Below, piece after piece: positions 1-5,770 of a DNA stretch of 10,168 nt. Source of the stretch: Pseudoxanthomonas sp. (GTDB lineage: Bacteria > Pseudomonadota > Gammaproteobacteria > Xanthomonadales > Xanthomonadaceae); contig JAJAZJ010000184.1 in assembly GCA_026785795.1 (NCBI GenBank), positions 1 to 10,168 of the forward strand, given 5' to 3'. Every line of letters begins with the position of its first letter. Position 1 is the stretch's first letter. Both the position numbers and the translations under genes were made by a program. The notes under the pieces are model-generated. The model worked only from the letters and a program-made list of their open reading frames with translations, was not told where the DNA came from and made no database searches.

Positions 1-198
1 CTTGGAGACCAGGGGGAATATGAAGGAGGCGCCGGCTCCAGTGATTTCCGCGGTCTTGCGCTCCCCGGCGGCGGCAACACCGTCCGTGCCCGGAACGGCC
101 GCGGAGGATGCGACGCCGTCGCCAGCGGGCTTGCAGGCCACCAAGGCCAGGGCGACGGACAGTGAAATCAGGGTGAGTCGTGCGGACGTCAGGTTCAT
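1..198 (-). CDS. pstS: Second PstS-like phosphate-binding protein, lipoprotein form (5' part only; continues past the left edge)
   Basis: Periplasmic phosphate-binding component of the high-affinity Pst ABC transporter, here probably tethered to the membrane. Only the first 66 codons are present. Reading starts at ATG 198-196, preceded by a good ribosome site (GAGGAAA, then 6 nt). The N-terminus is a lipoprotein signal with lipobox LVAC and Cys22 as the lipidation site. A flexible Ala/Gly/Ser linker follows (about residues 23-50). Then comes EITGAGASFIFPLVSK, the N-terminal motif of mature PstS, nearly identical to the corresponding stretch of the neighbouring secreted PstS. Transcription leads leftward, and pstC, pstA, pstB and phoU are expected next but are outside the window. 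The family call is firm from the motif. The lipidation and the division of labour with the upstream PstS are inferred. A stand-alone PstS-like sensor is a less likely alternative. Confidence 0.85.
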   Translation of the reverse strand, partial: MNLTSARLTLISLSVALALVACKPAGDGVASSAAVPGTDGVAAAGERKTAEITGAGASFIFPLVSK

Positions 199-248
199 GG
201 CGTATTTCCTCGATGACCGGGCGATGGGAATGGCGAGCCCAGCCCCCT

Positions 249-282
249 ATGAAATGATGTTTTTGTTACGGACGTGTGACTT
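249..282 (-). promoter_or_regulatory. Candidate degenerate Pho box and -10 for the lipoprotein pstS
   Basis: On the minus strand, AAGTCAC (282-276) and CCGTAAC (271-265) are separated by 4 nt, the 7+4+7 layout of a PhoB site. A third partial half-site, ACATCAT, follows in phase at 260-254. Counting from the second half-site, a -10-like TTTCAT (254-249) begins exactly 10 nt later, the same distance as at the two stronger sites in this window. The match to CTGTCAT is weak, so this is a candidate only. It would let this gene be PhoB-activated independently of the upstream pstS, whose transcript ends at a terminator. Confidence 0.4.
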
Positions 283-473
283 AGGCGGGCCTGACCCGGC
301 GCGGAGGACCCGCATGGCCGGTCAGAGTTTACTATCTGCATGATCTTGATAGGTTTTTAGAGCGTTCGGGACAAAGCGCCAGCAGCCGGCAAGTGCGCCG
401 ATAGGTGCCACGCGTGCTGCTGCGGCGGCCACTCTCCGCAGAACGGTAGTTGCCCGGGCACGCGGGTGGCGCT

Positions 474-549
474 GTCTTGGCGCCCGCGCAAAGCACGCCA
501 GCAGGTTCGGTTCGGTGAGCCCAAGCCAGGCGACAGCAGGCGCCAAGAC
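474..549. repeat. Spaced inverted repeat, 11-bp perfect arms
   Basis: GTCTTGGCGCC at 474-484 is the exact reverse complement of GGCGCCAAGAC at 539-549, with 54 bp between. Allowing single mismatches, the match extends to about 15 bp. It sits just past the pstS terminator. It could be a remnant of a REP-like element or a large RNA hairpin. No function can be assigned from sequence alone. Confidence 0.5.
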
Positions 550-564
550 GGCAGGCTGCGCTCG

Positions 565-593
565 AAAAAAAGCGCGGACCCTGCGGCCCGCGC
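565..593 (-). terminator. Intrinsic terminator after the secreted pstS
   Basis: Read on the minus strand, GCGCGGGCC (593-585), loop GCAG and GGTCCGCGC (580-572) form a 9-bp stem with one G-U pair, followed by seven T (571-565). It lies 35 nt after the pstS stop codon. It should end most transcripts there, separating this gene from the downstream lipoprotein pstS and its presumed transporter genes. Confidence 0.88.
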
Positions 594-628
594 CCGTTTA
601 CCGACCAGCAGGAGACAGGACTTGTCGA

Positions 629-1648
629 TCAGAACTTGAAGTTCTTGGCCCAGTAGTCCTCGATCTGTGCGACCAGCGCCGGCGGCAGCGGCACATAGCC
701 CAGCGCGCTGGCCTGAGGCCCGCCGTTGGCTTGCGTCCAGCGGAAGAAGTCTTGTGCACTCTTGGACTTGGCAACGTCCTTGGGCTTCTTGTACATCAGG
801 ATGAAGTTGGTCGCCGCGATCGGCCACGAATCATTGCCCGGCGCGTTGGTCATGATCAGGAAGAAATCCTTGGACTTCGCCCAATCGGCGCTGGCTGCCG
901 CGGCGGCGAAGGAATCGTCGCTGGGCACGATGAAGTTGCCAGCGGCATTCTTGAGGCGGGTGAACGCCATCCGATTCTGCACTGCGGTGGACAGCTCCAC
1001 GTAACCGATGCTGCCCTTGATCTGCCTCACATAGGCGGCCACGCCTTCGTTGCCCTTGCCGCCAATGCCGACCGGCCACTTCACCGCGGTGCCTTCGCCG
1101 ACCTTCGTCTTCCACTCAGGGCTGACCTCGGACAGGTAGTTGACGAAGTTGAAGGTGGTGCCCGAGCCGTCCGAGCGGCGGACCACGGTGATCCTGGAGT
1201 CGGGCAGGGGCAAGCCGGCGTTCAGCGCGACGATGGCCGGGTCATTCCATTTGGTGATATTGCCCAGGAAGATGTTGGCGAGGGTTTCGCCATCCAGCTT
1301 CATCGCCCCGGCCTTCACCCCGGCCAGGTTGACCACCGGCACGATGCCGCCGATGACGGACGGGAACTGGCCTAGCCCGTACTTGGCAAGCTCTTCGGGT
1401 TTCTGCGGGGCATCGGTGGATCCGAAGTCAACCGTGGCTGCCCTGATCTGGGCGATGCCGCCGCCGGAACCGATGGACTGGTAGTTGACCTGGTTGCCGG
1501 TCGCGGTCTTGTAGTCGGAGGACCACTTGGACATCACCGGAAAGACGAAGGAAGCGCCAGCGCCGGTGATATCGGCGGCCGTGGCGTTGGCCGTGAATGC
1601 GGCCGCAAGGGCCAGCACCGCGACGCGGGATTTGAAGTTCTTGAACAC
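629..1648 (-). CDS. pstS: Periplasmic phosphate-binding protein PstS (secreted form)
   Basis: Captures inorganic phosphate in the periplasm for the Pst ABC transporter. The product is 339 aa, normal for the family. A Sec signal peptide (residues 1-24, ending NATA) precedes mature ADITGAGASF. Phosphate-contact motifs are visible: GAGASF (29-34), the SIGSGGG loop, DFGSTDAP and RSDGSGTTF, matching the TGAGAT, SSGG, DFGASDAP and RADGSGTS motifs of E. coli PstS. I chose GTG 1648-1646 as start because CAGGAG lies 6 nt upstream and the signal peptide begins there. The ATG 63 nt further upstream would fall at the edge of the PhoB half-site array and add 21 residues before the signal peptide. The gene is monocistronic by layout, with its own Pho boxes upstream and a terminator downstream. 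A lipoprotein paralogue follows and a phosphate porin diverges from it. Confidence 0.95.
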   Translation of the reverse strand: MFKNFKSRVAVLALAAAFTANATAADITGAGASFVFPVMSKWSSDYKTATGNQVNYQSIGSGGGIAQIRAATVDFGSTDAPQKPEELAKYGLGQFPSVIGGIVPVVNLAGVKAGAMKLDGETLANIFLGNITKWNDPAIVALNAGLPLPDSRITVVRRSDGSGTTFNFVNYLSEVSPEWKTKVGEGTAVKWPVGIGGKGNEGVAAYVRQIKGSIGYVELSTAVQNRMAFTRLKNAAGNFIVPSDDSFAAAAASADWAKSKDFFLIMTNAPGNDSWPIAATNFILMYKKPKDVAKSKSAQDFFRWTQANGGPQASALGYVPLPPALVAQIEDYWAKNFKF

Positions 1649-1676
1649 GAGTAGCTCCTGGAAGGGTGGCTGGCGA

Positions 1677-1692
1677 TACGGGAGATCCCGTA
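1677..1692. promoter_or_regulatory. Palindrome in the pstS leader
   Basis: TACGGGA, 2 nt, TCCCGTA: perfect 7-bp arms, lying between the predicted -10 (1705-1700) and the pstS ribosome site (around 1660-1655). It is therefore within or close to the 5' untranslated region. It may be an operator or a small mRNA hairpin. It has no T-run and is not a terminator. Confidence 0.45.
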
Positions 1693-1699
1693 GGCGCGC

Positions 1700-1755
1700 A
1701 TTCCACGACATGCAGGTGACAGGGCGGTGTCTACGAAAAGTCAGAATAATGACAG
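1700..1755 (-). promoter_or_regulatory. Pho-box array and -10 element of the secreted pstS
   Basis: Four half-sites read leftward in exact 11-bp steps: CTGTCAT (1755-1749), CTGACTT (1744-1738), TAGACAC (1733-1727) and CTGTCAC (1722-1716). The first is identical to the E. coli Pho-box half-site, the fourth fits it with C at the last base, and the middle two are partial. A -10-like TGGAAT (1705-1700) starts 10 nt after the last half-site, the usual spacing at PhoB-activated promoters where the box replaces the -35. This predicts strong induction under phosphate starvation. PhoB itself is not encoded in the window. Confidence 0.82.
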
Positions 1756-1945
1756 CATTGCGCAGGCATCATGGCGGGGTTAGTTCGCGGCGGTGTATGG
1801 GCTGCCTTCCGCGGCAAGCCCGGGGGGAAATGCCAGATTGAGGGCAGCCGATCAGGAGCTGGGCGATAAACGCAGAGAAAAGTCCGGCGGCCCCAATCCA
1901 TTCGTTGAACCGAAGAGGAGTGAGGCCACGGGGCGCGCAAGCCGT

Positions 1946-2001
1946 CTGTCACGCGATGGTCATAAAAACCACGCGAAATTGTCAAACCCGCTGCGCATCA
2001 T
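1946..2001 (+). promoter_or_regulatory. Pho-box array and -10 element of the phosphate porin gene
   Basis: Half-sites CTGTCAC (1946-1952), TGGTCAT (1957-1963) and TTGTCAA (1979-1985) lie in one 11-bp register. The position between them (1968-1974) is degenerate. A -10-like CATCAT (1996-2001) begins 10 nt after the last half-site, mirroring the divergent pstS promoter. The 190 bp between the two arrays (1756-1945) show no gene or clear motif. Confidence 0.75.
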
Positions 2002-2098
2002 TCGTTCGCCGTCATCAAGCTAACGATTTCATAACAGAAGTCCATGCAGCGCGCACGCCACTTCCCCGCACCTCATTCCTCATAACGGAGAGTCACGA

Positions 2099-3397
2099 AT
2101 GCGTTATTCCCTTCTTGCCGCTGCACTGGCTGTCGCCATGAGCAGCACCAGCTTCGCCGCCAGCGCTGCAGAGAGCCAGGAGCTGGCCGAACTGAAGGCC
2201 GCGCTGGCCGAGCTGCAGGCAAAGGTCATTGAACTTGAAGAGCGCACCGATGCGCAGTCCGACGTGAACCTGGACGCGGCGGCCCAGTTGGACAAACTGA
2301 ACAATAATTCCACCAAGGTGGACACCAAGGGTGGTATCAAGGTGACCTCGGCGGACGGCAAGTTCGAGGCCAACCTGGGCGGCCGCATCCACTTCGATAC
2401 GTACACTTTTGATCGCGACATAGTGGACGTGACCGGCGGCAACGAATTCCGCCGCGCCCGCCTGACCCTGTCGGGTAAGGTGCCGATGGGCTGGGAATAC
2501 AAGCTGGAGCAGGATTTCGCGGCGGGCACCAACCTTGACGGCCTGCGTGATGCGTTCCTGGCCAAGTCTGCGCTGGGCGGCAAGTTCTACATCGGCCATT
2601 TCAAGCCGTATCGCTCCATGGAAGAGCTGACCAGCTCCAACGAAATCCTGATGATGGAGCGGCCGTTCTCCTCTGCCACCGGCCTGTTCAACGGCCGCCA
2701 GTTCCAGCAGGGCGTCGGCTACCAGCGCAATGGTGAGAACTACACCGCCGCCTTCACTACCTTTAACACCCGCGCAGCGCCTACCGCACGCAATGAGGGT
2801 ATCGGCTGGTCCGGGCGCGTGACTTACGCTCCAATCAACAACGACAACAACACCCTGCATTTCGGCGGCTGGGCCAGCAGCGAGAACCTCAACAAGGGAT
2901 CTTCCTCCGCTTCGGCTTCAGTCAGCTACGCGGGTCGTCGTGGCCCGTCGCAAACCATCGCTACGACCGCCGCGGCCAGTGGTGATTCGGTTACCGCCTA
3001 CGGACTGGAGGCCGCCGGTTCGTTCGGCCCACTGTTCTTCCAGGGCGAGTATGTAAACGCAACCTTCGGTGCGCCGCTGGGCAGGGACCAGGACGTGAAC
3101 AGCTGGTACCTGCAGGGCAGCTGGATCGTCAATGGCGGGCACAAGGCGTACAAGCCGGCAACCGCGATATTTGCCTCGCCTAAGTACGTGGACAAGGGTA
3201 TCTGGGAGCTGACCGCGCGCTATGACACGATCGAGAACAAGGACATCGTGAATCGCGAAGCGAACAGCCTGATCCTGGGCGTGAACTACTACATCAACGC
3301 CAACGTGCGCTTCATGTTCAACTACACCCAGGGCGAGAACAAGGTCAACGCTGACGAAACCGGGCAGTACGCCGCGCGCATGCAGATCGGCTGGTAA
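2099..3397 (+). CDS. oprP: Phosphate/polyphosphate-selective outer-membrane porin, OprO/OprP family
   Basis: Forms a trimeric beta-barrel channel that lets phosphate or polyphosphate cross the outer membrane. The 432-aa product has a Sec signal peptide (residues 1 to about 24). A short Leu/Glu-rich heptad segment follows (about 25-55, coiled-coil-like, as in OprP-type porins). After that comes a long alternating aromatic/polar barrel ending in YAARMQIGW, so the terminal residue is Trp rather than the more usual Phe of outer-membrane barrels. Start ATG 2099 has GGAGAG 6-7 nt upstream. The Pho boxes at 1946-1985 and the divergent pstS strongly support a role in phosphate uptake. The family is clear; whether phosphate (OprP) or polyphosphate (OprO) is preferred cannot be read from sequence. 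A strong terminator follows directly. Confidence 0.88.
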   Translation: MRYSLLAAALAVAMSSTSFAASAAESQELAELKAALAELQAKVIELEERTDAQSDVNLDAAAQLDKLNNNSTKVDTKGGIKVTSADGKFEANLGGRIHFDTYTFDRDIVDVTGGNEFRRARLTLSGKVPMGWEYKLEQDFAAGTNLDGLRDAFLAKSALGGKFYIGHFKPYRSMEELTSSNEILMMERPFSSATGLFNGRQFQQGVGYQRNGENYTAAFTTFNTRAAPTARNEGIGWSGRVTYAPINNDNNTLHFGGWASSENLNKGSSSASASVSYAGRRGPSQTIATTAAASGDSVTAYGLEAAGSFGPLFFQGEYVNATFGAPLGRDQDVNSWYLQGSWIVNGGHKAYKPATAIFASPKYVDKGIWELTARYDTIENKDIVNREANSLILGVNYYINANVRFMFNYTQGENKVNADETGQYAARMQIGW

Positions 3398-3426
3398 AAC
3401 GCAGCATCGCGTCATCCAAGGAAAGC

Positions 3427-3452
3427 TCCCGGCGCAGGCCGGGGTTTTTTTT
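3427..3452 (+). terminator. Intrinsic terminator of the porin gene
   Basis: CCCGGC (3428-3433), loop GCAG and GCCGGG (3438-3443), with an additional T-G pair outside, are followed by eight T (3445-3452), 30 nt after the stop codon. Read leftward the hairpin has no comparable T-run, so it is mainly a plus-strand terminator. Confidence 0.93.
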
Positions 3453-3500
3453 CGTTGCCGCCGGCGTACGAGCTTCTGGTTCGGCGTGCATAAACCTGGG

Positions 3501-3604
3501 TTAGGGCAGGATCTTTTCCTTGAACCGGCACCGATCGCAGATCACGCACTGCGGGCAATCCGGTTTGCGCGCCCTGCAGACGTAGCGTCCGTGCAGGATC
3601 AGCC
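3501..3604 (-). pseudogene. Distal duplicate of the nth 3' end (copy A, diverged)
   Basis: A 104-bp fragment homologous to the last 34-35 codons of nth, offset exactly 338 bp (2 x 169) from the real end. Minus-strand translation gives LILHGRYVCRARKPDCPQ, then CVICDRCRFKEKILP and a TAA at the position matching the nth stop. All four iron-sulfur cysteines are kept and a fifth Cys appears (CDRC in place of RDLC). The preceding 65-bp spacer is open in this frame, but the frame is +1 to copy B, has no ribosome site or start, and has no catalytic domain. Copy A is the most divergent copy: 13 differences from copy B over the 149 bp from 3521 to 3669, plus about 7 more near the stop. Probably non-coding; it could act as a donor for gene conversion. 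Confidence 0.85.
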
Positions 3605-3669
3605 GGCCCACGGCGGCCGGCTGGCGCCGCGACGCTGAGGCCGCGCCGGCGGCAGGCGATGCCACCGCC

Positions 3670-3773
3670 TCAGGCGACGGTCTTGTCCTTGAACCGGCAC
3701 AGGTCGCGGATCACGCACTGCGGGCAGTCCGGATTGCGCGCCCTGCACACGTAGCGGCCATGCAGGATCAACC
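3670..3773 (-). pseudogene. Proximal duplicate of the nth 3' end (copy B)
   Basis: A near-identical 104-bp copy of the nth C-terminal coding end with its own TGA (3672-3670). It differs from the functional end at 3703 (synonymous), 3718 (His to Gln between two cluster cysteines) and 3760 (synonymous). Two of three changes being silent fits either recent duplication or homogenisation with the real gene. There is no start codon, ribosome site or catalytic domain in frame, so it is not expected to make protein. Confidence 0.85.
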
Positions 3774-3838
3774 GGCCCACGGCAGCAGGCTGGCGCCGCG
3801 GCGCTGAGGCCGCGCCGGCGGCAGGCGATGTCACCGCC

Positions 3839-4504
3839 TCAGGCGACGGTCTTGTCCTTGAACCGGCACAGATCGCGGATCACGCAATGCGGGCAGTCCG
3901 GATTGCGCGCCCTGCACACGTAGCGGCCGTGCAGGATCAACCAATGATGCGCATCCTGCCTGTACTCATCCGGCACCACCTTCAGCAACCGGTCCTCCAC
4001 CGCGCGCACGTCCCTGCCGGGCGCCAGGCCGGTGCGGTTCGACACCCGGAAAATATGCGTGTCCACGGCAATGGTCGGCTCGCCGAATGCGGTGTTCAGC
4101 ACCACGTTGGCGGTCTTGCGGCCAACGCCCGGCAGCGCTTCCAGCGCGGCGCGGTCGCGCGGAACTTCGCCGGCGTGCTGCTCAAGCAACAGACGGCACG
4201 CGGCGATGACGTTCTTTGCCTTGGTGTTGAACAGGCCAATGGTGGCGATGTAGGCCTTCAGCCCGTCTTCGCCCAGGGCCAGGATCGCTGCCGGCGTGTT
4301 GGCTGCCGGGTACAGCCTGCGCGTGGCCCGGTTGACGCCGACATCGGTGGCCTGTGCAGACAGGATGACCGCGACCAGCAGCTCGAAAGGCGTGGACCAG
4401 GCCAGCTCGGTGGTCGGCTTGGGGTTGAGTTCGGCCAGGCGCGAGAACAGTTCGCGGGCTTCATCAGGTTTAAGCGTCTTGCTGCGTCTGCTGCCAGGGC
4501 TCAT
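3839..4504 (-). CDS. nth: Endonuclease III, DNA glycosylase/AP lyase
   Basis: Removes oxidised pyrimidines (for example thymine glycol) and cuts the abasic site by beta-elimination in base-excision repair. The 221-aa protein aligns with E. coli Nth (211 aa) with a 10-residue longer N-terminus. The helix-hairpin-helix LPGVGRKTAN carries the catalytic Lys (residue 130, E. coli Lys120). VDTHIFRVSNR carries the catalytic Asp (148, E. coli Asp138). The C-terminus holds the [4Fe-4S] ligands Cys197, Cys204, Cys207 and Cys213 with the canonical C-x6-C-x2-C-x5-C spacing. Start ATG 4504 overlaps the stop of the upstream small gene as ATGA, implying translational coupling. Unusually, its last 104 bp are repeated twice downstream, so the C-terminal iron-sulfur loop is the part exposed to recombination. 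Confidence 0.97.
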   Translation of the reverse strand: MSPGSRRSKTLKPDEARELFSRLAELNPKPTTELAWSTPFELLVAVILSAQATDVGVNRATRRLYPAANTPAAILALGEDGLKAYIATIGLFNTKAKNVIAACRLLLEQHAGEVPRDRAALEALPGVGRKTANVVLNTAFGEPTIAVDTHIFRVSNRTGLAPGRDVRAVEDRLLKVVPDEYRQDAHHWLILHGRYVCRARNPDCPHCVIRDLCRFKDKTVA

Positions 4505-4869
4505 GGACTGCCGCGCTGCACGGCCCTGGCCTTGGCCCGTGCCAGCACCTCGGCCGCTGCAGGCGGTAGTGCAGTTTTCGTCTCGACCAGCGGCACCGCG
4601 CTGCGACGTGCAGTGCGCTGCGCGGATCGGCGCGCAAGTCGTGCCTGGCGGGCCAGGTAGCGCTCGCGCGCGGCCCAGGCGAGTGCCAGCTTGCCCTGCG
4701 CGGCTGCGATCGCTTCGGCCAGCCGCGGTTCGCAGGACGGGCAGGGTTGGAACGCCATCAGGCCGGATTCGATGGCGCGATCCATGTCGTCGCTATGCAG
4801 GCTGTGCAGCAGGCGAACGCCAAGGGCACAGTCGTGTGCGGGTGTGTCCGCAGAGGGTGCGACGGCCAC
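4501..4869 (-). CDS. Small conserved-looking protein with a CPSC motif, unknown function
   Basis: I do not recognise a named family. The 122-aa product has an N-terminal half with a possible helical pair (GVRLLHSLHSDDMDRAIESG). Next comes LMAFQPCPSC (Cys-x2-Cys, about residues 43-46), a potential half zinc-binding site. It ends in an Ala/Arg-rich, strongly basic helical segment (about 58-122). There is no signal peptide or membrane segment. The start is GTG 4869, 3 nt after the upstream crotonase stop; the ribosome site is weak, so coupling to the upstream gene is likely. An internal ATG at codon 29 is an alternative start. Its stop overlaps the nth start (ATGA), so it is co-translated with endonuclease III. 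The basic tail and this linkage suggest a nucleic-acid or repair link, but that is inference only. Confidence 0.75.
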   Translation of the reverse strand: MAVAPSADTPAHDCALGVRLLHSLHSDDMDRAIESGLMAFQPCPSCEPRLAEAIAAAQGKLALAWAARERYLARQARLARRSAQRTARRSAVPLVETKTALPPAAAEVLARAKARAVQRGSP

Positions 4870-4872
4870 CGC

Positions 4873-5655
4873 TCAGCGCCCGCTGAACACCGGCTTGCGG
4901 CGCTCCAGGAAGGCGCGCGTGCCTTCACGCATGTCGTCGGTGGAGAACATCAGGCCGAACTGCGCACTTTCGTACTGCAGGCCTTCCTCGATCCCGCATT
5001 CGCCGCCCACGTTGACCGCATCCAGGGCGCCGCGCAGGGCCAGCGGCGCAGCCTGCGCCAGCTGTGCGGCCACCTTCATGGTTTCGGCTTCCAGCTCGTC
5101 GGCCGCGACTACTCGATTGACGATGCCCAGCTGCAGCGCACGCTCGGCGCTGATCGGTGCGCCCAACAGGCACAATTCCAGGGTGGCCGCGCGTCCGGCC
5201 AGGCGCGGCAGGCGCTGGGTGCCGCCAAAGCCGGGGATCAGGCCCAGGCTGATTTCCGGCTGGCCCAGGCGCGCGGTGTCCGCGGCAATGCGCAGGTGGC
5301 AGGCCATGGCCAGCTCCAGCCCGCCGCCCAGGGCAAAGCCGTTGAGCATGCCGATCACCGGCTTGGGCAGGGTTTCTATCCGCCGCATCAGGCGCTGCCC
5401 GCGCAGGGAGAAGTCGCGGCCCTCGGTGGGGCGCAGGTCGGCCATCTCGGCGATATCTGCCCCAGCCACGAAGGCCTTGGGCCCGGCTCCGGTCAGCACC
5501 ACCACGCGCACCGACGCGTCCTCGGCGGCCTGGTCGAAGGCGGCGTGCAGGGCATCCAGGGTGGCCGAGTCAAGGGCGTTGAGCTTGTCCGGACGGGACA
5601 CGGTCAGTACCCGGATGCCGTCCAGGTCGCGGCGGGCGAGGGGAGATTCGGACAT
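4873..5655 (-). CDS. Enoyl-CoA hydratase, crotonase family
   Basis: Hydrates 2-trans-enoyl-CoA to 3-hydroxyacyl-CoA, as in fatty-acid beta-oxidation. The 260-aa length is typical. Both catalytic glutamates are in place: Glu114 in ALGGGLELA and Glu134 in LGQPEISLG, exactly 20 residues apart like Glu144/Glu164 of rat mitochondrial hydratase. The oxyanion-hole segment FVAGADI is at 62-68, and GFGGTQRL follows the second Glu. I chose ATG 5655-5653 because GGAAG lies 5 nt upstream; an in-frame ATG four codons earlier lacks a clear site, and codons further upstream look non-coding. It is the first gene of a packed unit with the CPSC protein and nth, and diverges from the prolyl isomerase gene. The acyl chain preference is unknown. 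Confidence 0.92.
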   Translation of the reverse strand: MSESPLARRDLDGIRVLTVSRPDKLNALDSATLDALHAAFDQAAEDASVRVVVLTGAGPKAFVAGADIAEMADLRPTEGRDFSLRGQRLMRRIETLPKPVIGMLNGFALGGGLELAMACHLRIAADTARLGQPEISLGLIPGFGGTQRLPRLAGRAATLELCLLGAPISAERALQLGIVNRVVAADELEAETMKVAAQLAQAAPLALRGALDAVNVGGECGIEEGLQYESAQFGLMFSTDDMREGTRAFLERRKPVFSGR

Positions 5656-5770
5656 CGTCGCTTCCATGAATGGATGGGTTGGGGCGCTGGAACTAACTGC
5701 CTGCAGGCGGGTCGTAAACCCTGTCGTCACTGGCGGTTCAGCGCCCCGGCGGCTATCCTAGCGCGTCCTG

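Larger units (their letters stand above)
199..564. other. Intergenic region between the two pstS genes
   Basis: About 366 bp with no convincing gene. The short frames here lack ribosome sites and recognisable protein features. It holds the candidate Pho box and ribosome site of the lipoprotein gene at its left end (199-282). An 11-bp perfect inverted repeat lies at 474-484 and 539-549. A short CTGCGG/CCGCAG hairpin lies around 420-441. The rest shows nothing I can interpret. Confidence 0.6.
3501..3942. repeat. 169-bp-period direct repeat built from the nth 3' end
   Basis: Three copies of a 104-bp nth-derived segment start at 3501, 3670 and 3839. The first two are each followed (left to right) by a 65-bp GC-rich spacer (3605-3669 and 3774-3838). 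The period is exactly 169 bp, one more than a multiple of 3. Copies at 3670 and 3839 differ at only 3 of 104 positions. The two spacers differ at 4 of 65. The spacer can form a 6-bp CGGCGC/GCGCCG hairpin but has no T-run. The homology to the spacer stops at 3942, inside the HHW-LIL codons of nth. Confidence 0.93.

Noticed and set aside
322..546. Small minus-strand frame between the two pstS genes
   Set aside because: No ribosome site, no recognisable protein features, and it overlaps the inverted repeat and shadow frames.
515..1375. Long plus-strand open frame opposite pstS
   Set aside because: It is the antisense shadow of a confirmed PstS gene in high-GC DNA, has no recognisable domain, and runs through the pstS terminator.
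1649..1711. Upstream ATG start for the secreted pstS
   Set aside because: It would place translation at the edge of the Pho-box array and across the predicted -10, and add 21 residues before a clean signal peptide. GTG 1648 has a good ribosome site.
2093..2860. Minus-strand open frame opposite the porin gene
   Set aside because: Antisense shadow of the porin; no start-site signal and no known domain.
3501..3942. Diversity-generating retroelement template/variable repeat pair at the nth 3' end
   Set aside because: No reverse transcriptase or accessory gene is in the window. Differences between copies are not concentrated at adenines, and nth is not a known target type.
3501..3942. CRISPR array
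   Set aside because: Units are 104-bp coding-derived copies with near-identical 65-bp spacers. True CRISPR repeats are short with unique spacers.
5656..5730. 25-residue N-terminal extension of the enoyl-CoA hydratase
   Set aside because: The first codons have no ribosome site and no crotonase homology. ATG 5655 has GGAAG 5 nt upstream and gives the normal family length.
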